Part shown: piece by piece, positions 43,859 through 51,704 of the stretch
Layout of the letters: every line of letters begins with the position of its first letter
Position numbering within the stretch: the first letter of the stretch is position 1
Program-made: the position numbers and the translations under genes
The notes under the pieces: model-generated
Seen by the model: the letters and a program-made list of their open reading frames with translations, nothing else
The model's database searches: none
Told to the model about the DNA's origin: nothing
Assembly: GCA_002399975.1 (NCBI GenBank)
Contig: DHER01000134.1
Span: forward strand, 26,005 to 90,004
Length of the DNA: 64,000 nt
From: Firmicutes bacterium UBA4845
GTDB lineage: Bacteria; Bacillota; Clostridia; Tissierellales; Sedimentibacteraceae
Direction of reading: 5' to 3'

Positions 43859-45487
43859 TTACATCATTCCGTTCATTCCGCCGCCAGCCGGAGGCATTGC
43901 AGGTTCTTCTTTTTTCGGTTCATCAGCAACGGCCACTTCTGTTGTCAACAGCAATGATGACACACTTGCAGCATTCTGAAGAGATGACCTGGTTACCTTG
44001 GTCGGGTCTACAATTCCTGCTTCAATCATGTCTATATATCTTTCATTGAGTGCGTCAAAACCGATGCCTTTTTCGCTGTTCTTAATTTTTTCAACTATTA
44101 CTGATCCTTCTAAGCCTGCATTTACAGCTATTTGTCTAACAGGCTCTTCAAGCGCTTTTTCAATTATCCTTGCTCCTGTCTTTGCATCTCCTGTTAAACC
44201 GTCAGCTACTTTGGCAACTGCTTTTGATGTAGCCAACAGTGCAACTCCGCCGCCGGATACGAGGCCTTCTTCAACGGCTGCTCTTGTTGCGTTTAAAGCA
44301 TCCTCCATTCTCAGTTTTTTCTCTTTCATTTCAGTTTCAGTAGCTGCACCAACATTTATAACTGCAACTCCGCCTGTAAGTTTAGCTAATCTTTCCTGTA
44401 ATTTTTCCTTGTCGAATTCAGAAGTTGTATCTTCGTACTGTGCTCTAATTTGTTTTACTCTATCAGATATTTCATCCTTAGAACCTGCACCGTTGACTAT
44501 AATTGTATTTTCTTTGTCTACTTTTACAGTTCCGGCACTTCCTAGCATATCGATTTTAGTATCTTTTAATTCATAGCCTAATTCTTCCGTTATTACCTGG
44601 CCGCCTGTTAAAATAGCTATGTCTTTCAGTATTTCTTTTCTTCTGTCGCCGAATCCAGGAGCTTTAACAGCAACACAATTAAATGTACCTCTTAATTTAT
44701 TAAGAACTAATGTTGCCAGTGCTTCCCCTTCTATGTCTTCTGCAATAATAAGTAGTGATTTACCGGCCTGAACTATTTGCTCTAATATAGGTAAAATTTC
44801 CTGAATATTACTAATCTTCTTGTCTGTAATTAAAATATACGGATTTTCCAGCACTGCTTCCATTTTATCACTGTTAGTCACCATATATGCAGATAAGTAC
44901 CCTCTGTCAAATTGCATTCCTTCAACTACATTGAGCTCAGTTCCCATGGTCTTTGATTCTTCAACAGTTATGACACCGTCTTTACCAACCTTGTCCATAG
45001 CCTGAGAAATCAATTTTCCTATTTCCTCATCTCCTGCTGAAATAGATGCGATTTGGGCTATTTCCTCAGAAGTTTCAACTTTTTTGCTTGAATTTTTAAG
45101 TTCTTCAACTACAGCATCAACTGCTTCCTTAATGCCTCTCTTTATAATCATCGGATTGGCTCCTGCTGCTACATTCTTTAACCCTTCCCTGATTATTGCC
45201 TGAGCTAATAATGTAGCTGTAGTAGTACCATCTCCTGCCACATCATTAGTTTTTGTTGCAACTTCTTTTACAAGCTGAGCACCCATGTTTTCATATGGAT
45301 CCTCAAGTTCTATTTCCCTTGCTATAGTAACACCGTCATTTGTAATAACAGGTGAACCAAATGATTTTTGCAATACTACATTTCTTCCTTTAGGTCCCAG
45401 TGTAACCTTTACTGTATCTGCAAGTTTGTTAACGCCTTTCTCTATTGCACGACGGGCATCTTCGTCAAATTTAATTATTTTTGCCAT
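43859..45487 (-). CDS. groEL: Chaperonin GroEL
   Basis: The 542-residue chaperonin subunit is complete: KVTLGPKGRNVVLQ near residue 28, the ATP-site VAGDGTTTATLLAQ at about 86-99, VSGGGVALLAT in the equatorial domain, and the Gly/Met-rich tail GGGMNGMM. It forms the double-ring folding cage with GroES. It is 27 bases downstream of groES, and both are under the CIRCE operator at 45844. Confidence 0.98.
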   Translation of the reverse strand: MAKIIKFDEDARRAIEKGVNKLADTVKVTLGPKGRNVVLQKSFGSPVITNDGVTIAREIELEDPYENMGAQLVKEVATKTNDVAGDGTTTATLLAQAIIREGLKNVAAGANPMIIKRGIKEAVDAVVEELKNSSKKVETSEEIAQIASISAGDEEIGKLISQAMDKVGKDGVITVEESKTMGTELNVVEGMQFDRGYLSAYMVTNSDKMEAVLENPYILITDKKISNIQEILPILEQIVQAGKSLLIIAEDIEGEALATLVLNKLRGTFNCVAVKAPGFGDRRKEILKDIAILTGGQVITEELGYELKDTKIDMLGSAGTVKVDKENTIIVNGAGSKDEISDRVKQIRAQYEDTTSEFDKEKLQERLAKLTGGVAVINVGAATETEMKEKKLRMEDALNATRAAVEEGLVSGGGVALLATSKAVAKVADGLTGDAKTGARIIEKALEEPVRQIAVNAGLEGSVIVEKIKNSEKGIGFDALNERYIDMIEAGIVDPTKVTRSSLQNAASVSSLLLTTEVAVADEPKKEEPAMPPAGGGMNGMM

Positions 45488-45514
45488 AATATTATATACC
45501 TCTCTTTTATTTTT

Positions 45515-45796
45515 TTATTCAATAACTGCCAATATATCAGACAATTTTATAATAATTAATTCTTCACCGTCAATTTTAACTTCTGTACCTGCAAATTTAG
45601 AAAAAATCACCTTATCTCCAACTTTAATTTGTTCCTTTTTCTTTTCATCAGATGTAATTTCTGAACCTACTGCAAGAACTTTCGCTACTTGAGGTTTTTC
45701 CTTAGCGGTGCTTGGCAATACAATGCCGCTTTTAGTTTTTTCTTCTGCTTCCGCCATTTTAATCAATACTCTTTCGCCTAATGGTTTTACTGTCAT
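45515..45796 (-). CDS. groES: Co-chaperonin GroES
   Basis: This is a 93-residue lid protein of the chaperonin. It contains KPLGERVLIKMAEAEEKTKSGIVLP-like sequence at the start (shown in part: ERVLIKMAEAEEKT), the mobile loop SGIVLPSTAK, and VGDKVIFSKFAGTEVKIDG. The length is standard. It is the first gene of groESL; AGGAGG precedes ATG 45796. Confidence 0.98.
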   Translation of the reverse strand: MTVKPLGERVLIKMAEAEEKTKSGIVLPSTAKEKPQVAKVLAVGSEITSDEKKKEQIKVGDKVIFSKFAGTEVKIDGEELIIIKLSDILAVIE

Positions 45797-45843
45797 GTTT
45801 AATTCCTCCTATTTTATTTAATATACTATTTATCCGAGTTGTT

Positions 45844-45912
45844 GTTAGCACTCGACTCCATAGAGTGCTAACACTACAATGTATATAATAACCATAACTT
45901 TAATTGTTTTCA
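45844..45912 (-). promoter_or_regulatory. CIRCE operator and groESL promoter
   Basis: TTAGCACTC-N9-GAGTGCTAA (45844-45870) is a perfect CIRCE element, the HrcA repressor site. On the minus strand TTGAAA (45912-45907) and TATTAT (45889-45884) are 17 bases apart, so CIRCE covers the start point. hrcA itself is not in this window. Confidence 0.95.
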
Positions 45913-46149
45913 AGTCTTATTTTATTTAATTTTTGATTGTTTTTTGTAAAAAAAGCTATATAACACGGATAAATTCACTATATTACTTTAATTTTTAATT
46001 ATTTTCTTCCATTTTATTTTAAAATCATTAAATTTTAATATTTGGGTAAATTTCATAAAATAATTAGTGTTTTTTATGTTCAAATATAGTATAATAATAG
46101 CATATAGTATAACCTATTTGTGTTAATAAAATATATAGGAGGAATTGAA

Positions 46150-47079
46150 ATGTCTCTTGTCACATCTAAAGAAATGTTCAAAAAAGCTTATGAAGGTCAT
46201 TATGCCATTGGTGCCTTCAATGTGAACAATATGGAAATAATCCAAGGCATTGTTGAGGCTGCAGAACAGGAAAATGCCCCGTTAATCCTGCAGGTTTCAG
46301 CAGGAGCAAGAAAATATGCCAATCCGGTTTACTTAAGGAAACTTGTTGATGCTGCCATAGAAGACACAGGATTAGACATATGTCTTCATTTGGACCATGG
46401 AGAAAACTTTGAAATCTGCAAACAATGTGTAGATGACGGATTTACATCTGTTATGATTGACGGTTCAAAACATCCATTCGAAGAAAATATTGCTATTACT
46501 AAAGAAGTTGTTGAATATGCTCACAGCAAAGGCGTTGTAGTAGAAGCCGAGCTTGGAAAACTGGCAGGTGTAGAAGATGCGGTGAATGTAAACTCCAAAA
46601 ATGCTACGTATACAGACCCGGACCAAGCAGTAGAATTTGTAGAAAAAACAGGTGTAGACTCTTTGGCAATTGCCATAGGCACAAGCCATGGTGCTTATAA
46701 ATTTAAAGGAGAACCGAAATTAGATTTTGAAAGACTGGAAACAATTGAAAAATTGCTGCCCGGATTTCCTCTTGTACTTCACGGCTCATCATCTGTACCA
46801 AAAGAATTTGTAGACCTGTGCAATAAATATGGTGGTAAAATCCCGGGAGCTGCAGGCGTACCGGAAGAAATGCTGCAAAGAGCTTCTAAAATGGGAGTAT
46901 GCAAGATTAACATTGATACTGACTTAAGACTTGCTATGACAGCATGCATCAGACGACTCTTTGTTGAGAACCCTTCCGAATTTGACCCGAGAAAATACTT
47001 AGGTCCCGGAAGGACAGCCATAAAAGATATGGTAGCACATAAAATGAGAGACGTCTTAGGCTGCAGCGGCAAGCGATAA
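46150..47079 (+). CDS. fba: Fructose-bisphosphate aldolase, class II
   Basis: The 309-residue zinc aldolase has GAFNVNNMEIIQGIVEAAE at the start, the zinc and catalytic block LHLDHGENFE (residues about 80-89) with DDGFTSVMIDGSKHPFEENI, the Gly-rich IGTSHGAYKF, LHGSSSVPKE and NIDTDLRLA. It cleaves fructose 1,6-bisphosphate in glycolysis. I start at ATG 46150 after AGGAGG; a longer frame starts 30 bases earlier without a good site. It is a solo gene diverging from groESL. Confidence 0.95.
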   Translation: MSLVTSKEMFKKAYEGHYAIGAFNVNNMEIIQGIVEAAEQENAPLILQVSAGARKYANPVYLRKLVDAAIEDTGLDICLHLDHGENFEICKQCVDDGFTSVMIDGSKHPFEENIAITKEVVEYAHSKGVVVEAELGKLAGVEDAVNVNSKNATYTDPDQAVEFVEKTGVDSLAIAIGTSHGAYKFKGEPKLDFERLETIEKLLPGFPLVLHGSSSVPKEFVDLCNKYGGKIPGAAGVPEEMLQRASKMGVCKINIDTDLRLAMTACIRRLFVENPSEFDPRKYLGPGRTAIKDMVAHKMRDVLGCSGKR

Positions 47080-47093
47080 TTAAAGCAAAAGCA

Positions 47094-47133
47094 GGCTGTA
47101 CCGCATTAATTGTTTTCTGTTAATGCGGCAGCC
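47094..47133. terminator. Terminator between fba and the CDF transporter gene
   Basis: GGCTG..CCGCATTAA pairs with TTAATGCGG-CAGCC (14 bp with a two-base bulge, 10-base loop), followed by TATTGTTTCTT on the plus strand. It touches the stop of the convergent CDF gene. Confidence 0.75.
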
Positions 47134-48323
47134 TATTGTTTCTTATTCATATATGTGGAAACATAATTTTTATCAACTGTTATGACGGGGCAATATTTAA
47201 TGCTTTTTTTCTTAATTTCTTTTTCTATAATTTTAACAAGTTCGCTTGATTTTATTTCGTACTCAATCGGTACAACCACGTCAAATATTAGGTTAGTATG
47301 AGTTTCACCTTTTACGACTCTAAAATCATGCATGGTGAGTCTGTTGTCTATTTCCTTTATTATCTTTTCTGTCATGCATCTAAGCTCATTTATTTCCTTG
47401 TCGTCCGTAATAATAGGGTCCAAATGTATAACCAAGTTAATATTCAAATCTCTTGCAAAATCTCTTTCAATATTGTCAATAATGTCATGGGATTTTAATA
47501 CATCCTCTTTCGCATCAACCTCGGCATGAACAGATGCAAAATATTTATTAGGTCCGTAATTATGAACTACCAAGTCGTGAATATTTATTATACCGTCATA
47601 TGATAAAACTTTTTGTTCAATCTTATCAATAAAATCCGGATCCGGCATTTCTCCAAGCAGCGGATTCAATATATCCTTTAATATAGAATAACCTGAATAT
47701 ATAATAAACAATGCTACCAATACTCCCATATAACCATCTATTTCAATTCCTGTAAATTTTGCCACATAAATAGATATAAGAACTGCAGCAGTTGATATGA
47801 CGTCATTTCTTGAGTCCATCGCAGCCGCTTTCATGGTTGATGATGAAATTTTATCAGCAATTTTAGAATTAAAATGGCTTAACCAAAGTTTCAGTATAAT
47901 GGAAAGTACCAGCACCAAAACCATAGTCCGTGAGAAAACCGTCGTCTCAGGGTACCTTATTTTACCTACTGAAGATTTGACAAGCTCAGTTCCCAAAAGC
48001 AATATAATTGCTCCCATAGCAAGACCGGTCAGATATTCAATCCTCGCATGGCCGAAAGGGTGGTTGTTATCTGCAGGTTTGCCTGACATTTTAAACCCTA
48101 TAAATGCAATTACAGAAGAACATGCATCAGATAAATTATTAAAACCATCTGCAGTAACTGAAATGCTGTTAAAAATCGTTCCTATAACTATTTTGCATAC
48201 ACTAAGAACAACATTAATCAAAATACCGACAACACTTCCTAGTTTACCATAATCTTCTCTCACAGAAGGTTCATTTACATTTTCATAATCCTTTATAAAT
48301 CTTTTAATTATAAAATCAATCAT
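47133..48323 (-). CDS. Cation diffusion facilitator transporter
   Basis: This 396-residue protein has six predicted membrane helices and a long C-terminal cytosolic domain. Metal-site motifs are DGFNNLSDACSS in TM2 (DxxxxxxD pattern), HPFGHARIEYL between TM2 and TM3, and MDSRNDVIST in TM5. Such transporters export Zn2+, Fe2+, Mn2+ or Co2+ in exchange for protons. Metal choice cannot be read from the sequence. The ribosome-binding site is weak (AAGGATG is about 20 bases away). Confidence 0.92.
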   Translation of the reverse strand: MIDFIIKRFIKDYENVNEPSVREDYGKLGSVVGILINVVLSVCKIVIGTIFNSISVTADGFNNLSDACSSVIAFIGFKMSGKPADNNHPFGHARIEYLTGLAMGAIILLLGTELVKSSVGKIRYPETTVFSRTMVLVLVLSIILKLWLSHFNSKIADKISSSTMKAAAMDSRNDVISTAAVLISIYVAKFTGIEIDGYMGVLVALFIIYSGYSILKDILNPLLGEMPDPDFIDKIEQKVLSYDGIINIHDLVVHNYGPNKYFASVHAEVDAKEDVLKSHDIIDNIERDFARDLNINLVIHLDPIITDDKEINELRCMTEKIIKEIDNRLTMHDFRVVKGETHTNLIFDVVVPIEYEIKSSELVKIIEKEIKKKSIKYCPVITVDKNYVSTYMNKKQ

Positions 48324-48344
48324 AACTACTTATTTTTCACATCC

Positions 48345-49031
48345 TTATTCTATATGCTGAGAAATTGGTTCAGTCATTATCTCCTGTTCAGTTACTGCTT
48401 CCGATTCAGATGCTTTTTCAGTTTCAAACATTTTATCATTTATTTTTATTTCATCTTCTATTTCCGGAACCATTTCTTCATTCACCTTGTTTTCTTTGTT
48501 TTGATCCGCACGTTCAGCTTTAAAATTCACTTCTTCAATAACAGCCTCTAAGGAAGCAGTAAGCTCATCCTTTTTCTTCTTACTTTTACTTGATGTAATG
48601 ACAACCACTTCGGTTTTTTCGTCTTCATTAATATAACTCCGGCCTCTCAATTCGATTATAACAGTTTTAACAGCTTCATTGATTTTTTTGTTTTTAAGGT
48701 TCTGAACACTTATATTATCAATTACTTTTTCACCCTCATTATTAACTGCCTTAACCTCCAAAACTCGATCGAGCACGTTTACTGAAAACTCAAAAGGAGG
48801 ATTCACATCAAGGCTAACATGGGAAAATGGAATAAGGTATGCACATACTGAAATCGCAAACAACACTAATACCCCGGCTGCCGAAACCGCAATTTTTATA
48901 TATCTATTGCTTTTTTTTAATATTATTTCCTGTCCCATAGTATATCCATTGTTCTTTATTTTTAATATTCTGCCGTCTTCTGATAAAACTGCTGCATCAT
49001 TGTCTTTAATTTCAACTACTACTGCTCTCAT
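48345..49031 (-). CDS. rsgI: RsgI-type anti-sigma factor
   Basis: The 228-residue protein has the cytosolic RsgI N-terminal domain (about residues 1-45, AVVVEIKDNDAAVLSEDGRI), one membrane helix (KIAVSAAGVLVLFAISVCAY, about 46-66), and an extracytoplasmic PFSHVSLDVNPPFEFSVN region typical of RsgI. A Lys/Glu-rich tail follows. It should hold SigI at the membrane until a signal arrives. It lacks the carbohydrate-binding or PA14 domain seen on clostridial polysaccharide-sensing RsgIs. Its start overlaps the sigI stop by four bases. Confidence 0.9.
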   Translation of the reverse strand: MRAVVVEIKDNDAAVLSEDGRILKIKNNGYTMGQEIILKKSNRYIKIAVSAAGVLVLFAISVCAYLIPFSHVSLDVNPPFEFSVNVLDRVLEVKAVNNEGEKVIDNISVQNLKNKKINEAVKTVIIELRGRSYINEDEKTEVVVITSSKSKKKKDELTASLEAVIEEVNFKAERADQNKENKVNEEMVPEIEDEIKINDKMFETEKASESEAVTEQEIMTEPISQHIE

Positions 49032-49744
49032 TTTTCCAGCTCCTCTCGAATATATCGCATATAGTCCGAAAGATATGGATAATCCCCGGAAATTATTTCA
49101 ACTGCTGCCACAATATATTTTCGATGGCGTTCCAGCAATTTGCGGGACACCTTAGCGTTCTTTTCAATTAAATTTAAAGGCAGCTTTCTTTTTATTTTCA
49201 TTTCGCTTGTCAATATAGGATTTTTTATCATAAAAGCTACAGCCTTGGCACATGCCCTTTTTGTTTTCTCCGCTTTTGGAGAATAATCCGCCAAATCCAT
49301 AAATGAAAAACCATATTCCGAAAAAACTTCATTTATTAGATATATCTCCATTCTTAAGGAATTATTCTCACCTGATGAAACTTTTTCAGCTATTTCCGAC
49401 TGCATTGAATAATCTCCCTCTTCCTCAGGACTTGACTCAAATAGTGATGGTTTAACCAATATTTCAGGAGCATACCTTGATTTACTTCTTACGTAATCAA
49501 TAATTCGCCTTCTGATAATTAACTCCGCAAAATTCAAAAAGCTGCCCTTTTCAGGAAAATAATTCCTTATTGCGTCTGTAAAAGCTGCCATTGCCACTGA
49601 CCATTCGTCATCACTTTTTGAAATATATCTGCGAGCTGCCGAGGATGCACGTTTCAATATGAAATTTTCGTATTTGTTTATAAGTCTATTCATTGAATTT
49701 TCATTGTCTTTAGCATTAACTGCTAATATATCTAATTCGCTCAC
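49028..49744 (-). CDS. sigI: RNA polymerase sigma factor SigI
   Basis: This is a 238-residue alternative sigma factor of the SigI group. Region 2 is visible as DEWSVAMAAFTDAIRNYFPEKG and FAELIIRRRIIDYVRS, and the SigI-specific C-terminal domain ends with RKLLERHRKYIVAAVEI. SigI controls heat-shock and cell-wall or polysaccharide genes in Firmicutes. I prefer GTG 49744 after GAGGTGG, since that site is ideally spaced for it; ATG 49756 has none. It forms an operon with rsgI. Confidence 0.92.
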   Translation of the reverse strand: MSELDILAVNAKDNENSMNRLINKYENFILKRASSAARRYISKSDDEWSVAMAAFTDAIRNYFPEKGSFLNFAELIIRRRIIDYVRSKSRYAPEILVKPSLFESSPEEEGDYSMQSEIAEKVSSGENNSLRMEIYLINEVFSEYGFSFMDLADYSPKAEKTKRACAKAVAFMIKNPILTSEMKIKRKLPLNLIEKNAKVSRKLLERHRKYIVAAVEIISGDYPYLSDYMRYIREELEK

Positions 49745-49955
49745 AACCCACCTCATAATAATTACAAATTATTATATCACCATAATTTTTCTATTACAAC
49801 ATAGATAATTAACAGATAATTTTCTAATCTTCATAACCGGTTAACAAAAAATTAAAAATCAGAAATTAAAAAATTTTAAATAAACTATTGTTAAACCTTA
49901 TCTTATGTATTATAATAAGTCTATCATCTACGTGTGACTGTACCGGTAATACTTT

Positions 49956-50029
<74 letters not shown>

Positions 50030-50162
50030 CTATTTTTGTCAGCTGCTTGTTAGCTACATATCCATAGCTTAAACTGATAATGATTCGTTATAAAAAACAC
50101 TTATAATTATTTATAAAGCTGCTTTGTTTATGTGATGTAGCAAAACTATATCGGAGTAAATG

Positions 50163-50208
50163 AAACCCAGCGAAAACAAGATTAAAACACTTGTTTTTTG
50201 CTGGGTTT
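50163..50208 (+). terminator. Strong terminator or attenuator upstream of the permease gene
   Basis: AAACCCAGC pairs with GCTGGGTTT, with an inner AAAACAAG/CTTGTTTT pair extending the stem, followed by TTTATT. It lies 134 bases after tRNA-Ala and 117 before the permease start, so it may end the tRNA transcript or attenuate the permease transcript. Confidence 0.75.
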
Positions 50209-50239
50209 TTTATTAAAAAAATCAAGGAGGTATTTGATT

Positions 50240-50278
50240 ATGAGCAATAGGAAAATGTTATTAATTAATTGGAAATGA
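50240..50278 (+). CDS. Possible 12-residue leader peptide
   Basis: ATG 50240 follows a near-perfect AAGGAGG at seven bases and opens a 12-codon frame, MSNRKMLLINWK, ending in TGA at 50276. It lies between the hairpin at 50163 and the permease gene's own AAAGGAGG. Such a good ribosome-binding site on so short a frame suggests a leader peptide or the stub of a deleted gene. The two cannot be told apart here. Confidence 0.35.
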   Translation: MSNRKMLLINWK

Positions 50279-50324
50279 CATAAAATCTTACACGGCTATT
50301 TGCTATAGTTTAAAGGAGGAAAAA

Positions 50325-51656
50325 ATGGAATTAGGAAGTTGGGCATTAATATCATCACCATCACTATTGGCATTAATTCCGCTATTAGTGTATCTTATAA
50401 TGGTTTTTAGGAACAAATCAAATCTTGCAGGCTTAATTGCGGGTGTGATTGTTGCTGCAGTTTTAACAGGGCAGGATCTTGAGGCTCTTGCATCAATATT
50501 CACTGCAGCTTTAGGATCTTTCTTAGGAACAATTGGTCTTATTATTATGTTTGGAAGCGGCCTTGGATACTTAATGGACAAAACAGGGGTAAGTCACACC
50601 CTGGTTTATTGGATTGTGAAACGTATAGGTGTCAACAGTGAGAAAAAAGGTATGATGGCCATAATTATTTCTTCAATAGTAATATGCGGCTTGCTGGGGA
50701 CGCTGGCAGGAGGAAATGCAGTTATAGCTCCTGTTATTATTCCTGTTGTAGCTGCTGTAGGATTAACTCCAACAGCGGTTTGTGCTTTGTTGAGAGTATC
50801 CGGCGAAGTAGGTTTGATGGTAGGACCTCTTACAGGGGTGACAATTGCTACTATGGGAGTTACAGGACTGTCTTATGGAAAACTGATGCTTTGGGCGGTA
50901 ATTCCTTTCAGCATTGTTTGGATTGGGTCTACCTTGTTTGCCGTCGGAAAAATCCAGAAAAAATATAGAGGCGTTGAAGTATATGAAATTACCGACGATA
51001 TGGTTGACATTAACAGCATTGAAATTACAAAGGAACAGAAGCTTACAACTATATTGTTCATATTGTCTTTCATACTGCTTGTTTGTTTTGGAATAATCAC
51101 AAAGCAGGGAACAAGTTATGCTGTAATAGTAATGCTGATTTTATCTGTTATAATTTCCATTTGCAGCAAACTTGAAATTGATTCTGCCATCAACATCTTT
51201 GTAGATGGTGCTTCTCAAATGACCAACATGTTTTTGGTATTTATCTTCTTTGAAGTTATGTTTAGCATGATAGACCTGGGAGGCGGTTTTGACGCTTTGG
51301 GACAATTGTTAACAGGATTGGTATCTGCAGCAGGTAAAGCAGGAGTGCTTATAGTTGCATCCTTGGTGGGAGGATTTGGCATTGAAGCTGCTGCTGTAGC
51401 CGAAATAAATATTGTCCATGAAATGTTTATAAACTTAGTTAATCAGGTAAACCTTCCTATGGAAATATGGGCAACAGCTATATTGGCAGCCACAAGGATT
51501 ACAGGTTCCCTGTATCCCACGGCAAATCTGGCTGGACAGCTGGGAATTGCAAGATGCAGTAATATGAAAGGAGTGATGAAAATAAGCTGGATAGGTGCAG
51601 CTGCTCTTTGGGCATGGGTTATTATTTGGGCATTTGTAGGTCCTATGCTTGCCTGA
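50325..51656 (+). CDS. Multi-TM permease, ion-transporter (IT/NhaC-like) type
   Basis: This is a 443-residue protein with about 11-12 membrane helices. It has two similar halves separated by a charged cytosolic loop (about residues 215-245), and helix-breaking GGNAVIAPVIIP and GSLYPTANLAGQLG segments in equivalent places, as in Na+/H+ antiporters and organic-anion carriers of the ion-transporter superfamily. The substrate is not identifiable. AAAGGAGG precedes ATG 50325. The SLH protein gene follows after 48 bases and may share the transcript. Confidence 0.7.
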   Translation: MELGSWALISSPSLLALIPLLVYLIMVFRNKSNLAGLIAGVIVAAVLTGQDLEALASIFTAALGSFLGTIGLIIMFGSGLGYLMDKTGVSHTLVYWIVKRIGVNSEKKGMMAIIISSIVICGLLGTLAGGNAVIAPVIIPVVAAVGLTPTAVCALLRVSGEVGLMVGPLTGVTIATMGVTGLSYGKLMLWAVIPFSIVWIGSTLFAVGKIQKKYRGVEVYEITDDMVDINSIEITKEQKLTTILFILSFILLVCFGIITKQGTSYAVIVMLILSVIISICSKLEIDSAINIFVDGASQMTNMFLVFIFFEVMFSMIDLGGGFDALGQLLTGLVSAAGKAGVLIVASLVGGFGIEAAAVAEINIVHEMFINLVNQVNLPMEIWATAILAATRITGSLYPTANLAGQLGIARCSNMKGVMKISWIGAAALWAWVIIWAFVGPMLA

Positions 51657-51704
51657 TAATTAAAGAATTTGTAGATTATTATAAATTTATAAGGAGGTAT
51701 TGAA

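Noticed and set aside
43998..44576. 192-codon open frame on the plus strand inside groEL
   Set aside because: It is the antisense shadow of a certain gene, with Ser/Pro/Thr-rich composition and no ribosome-binding site.
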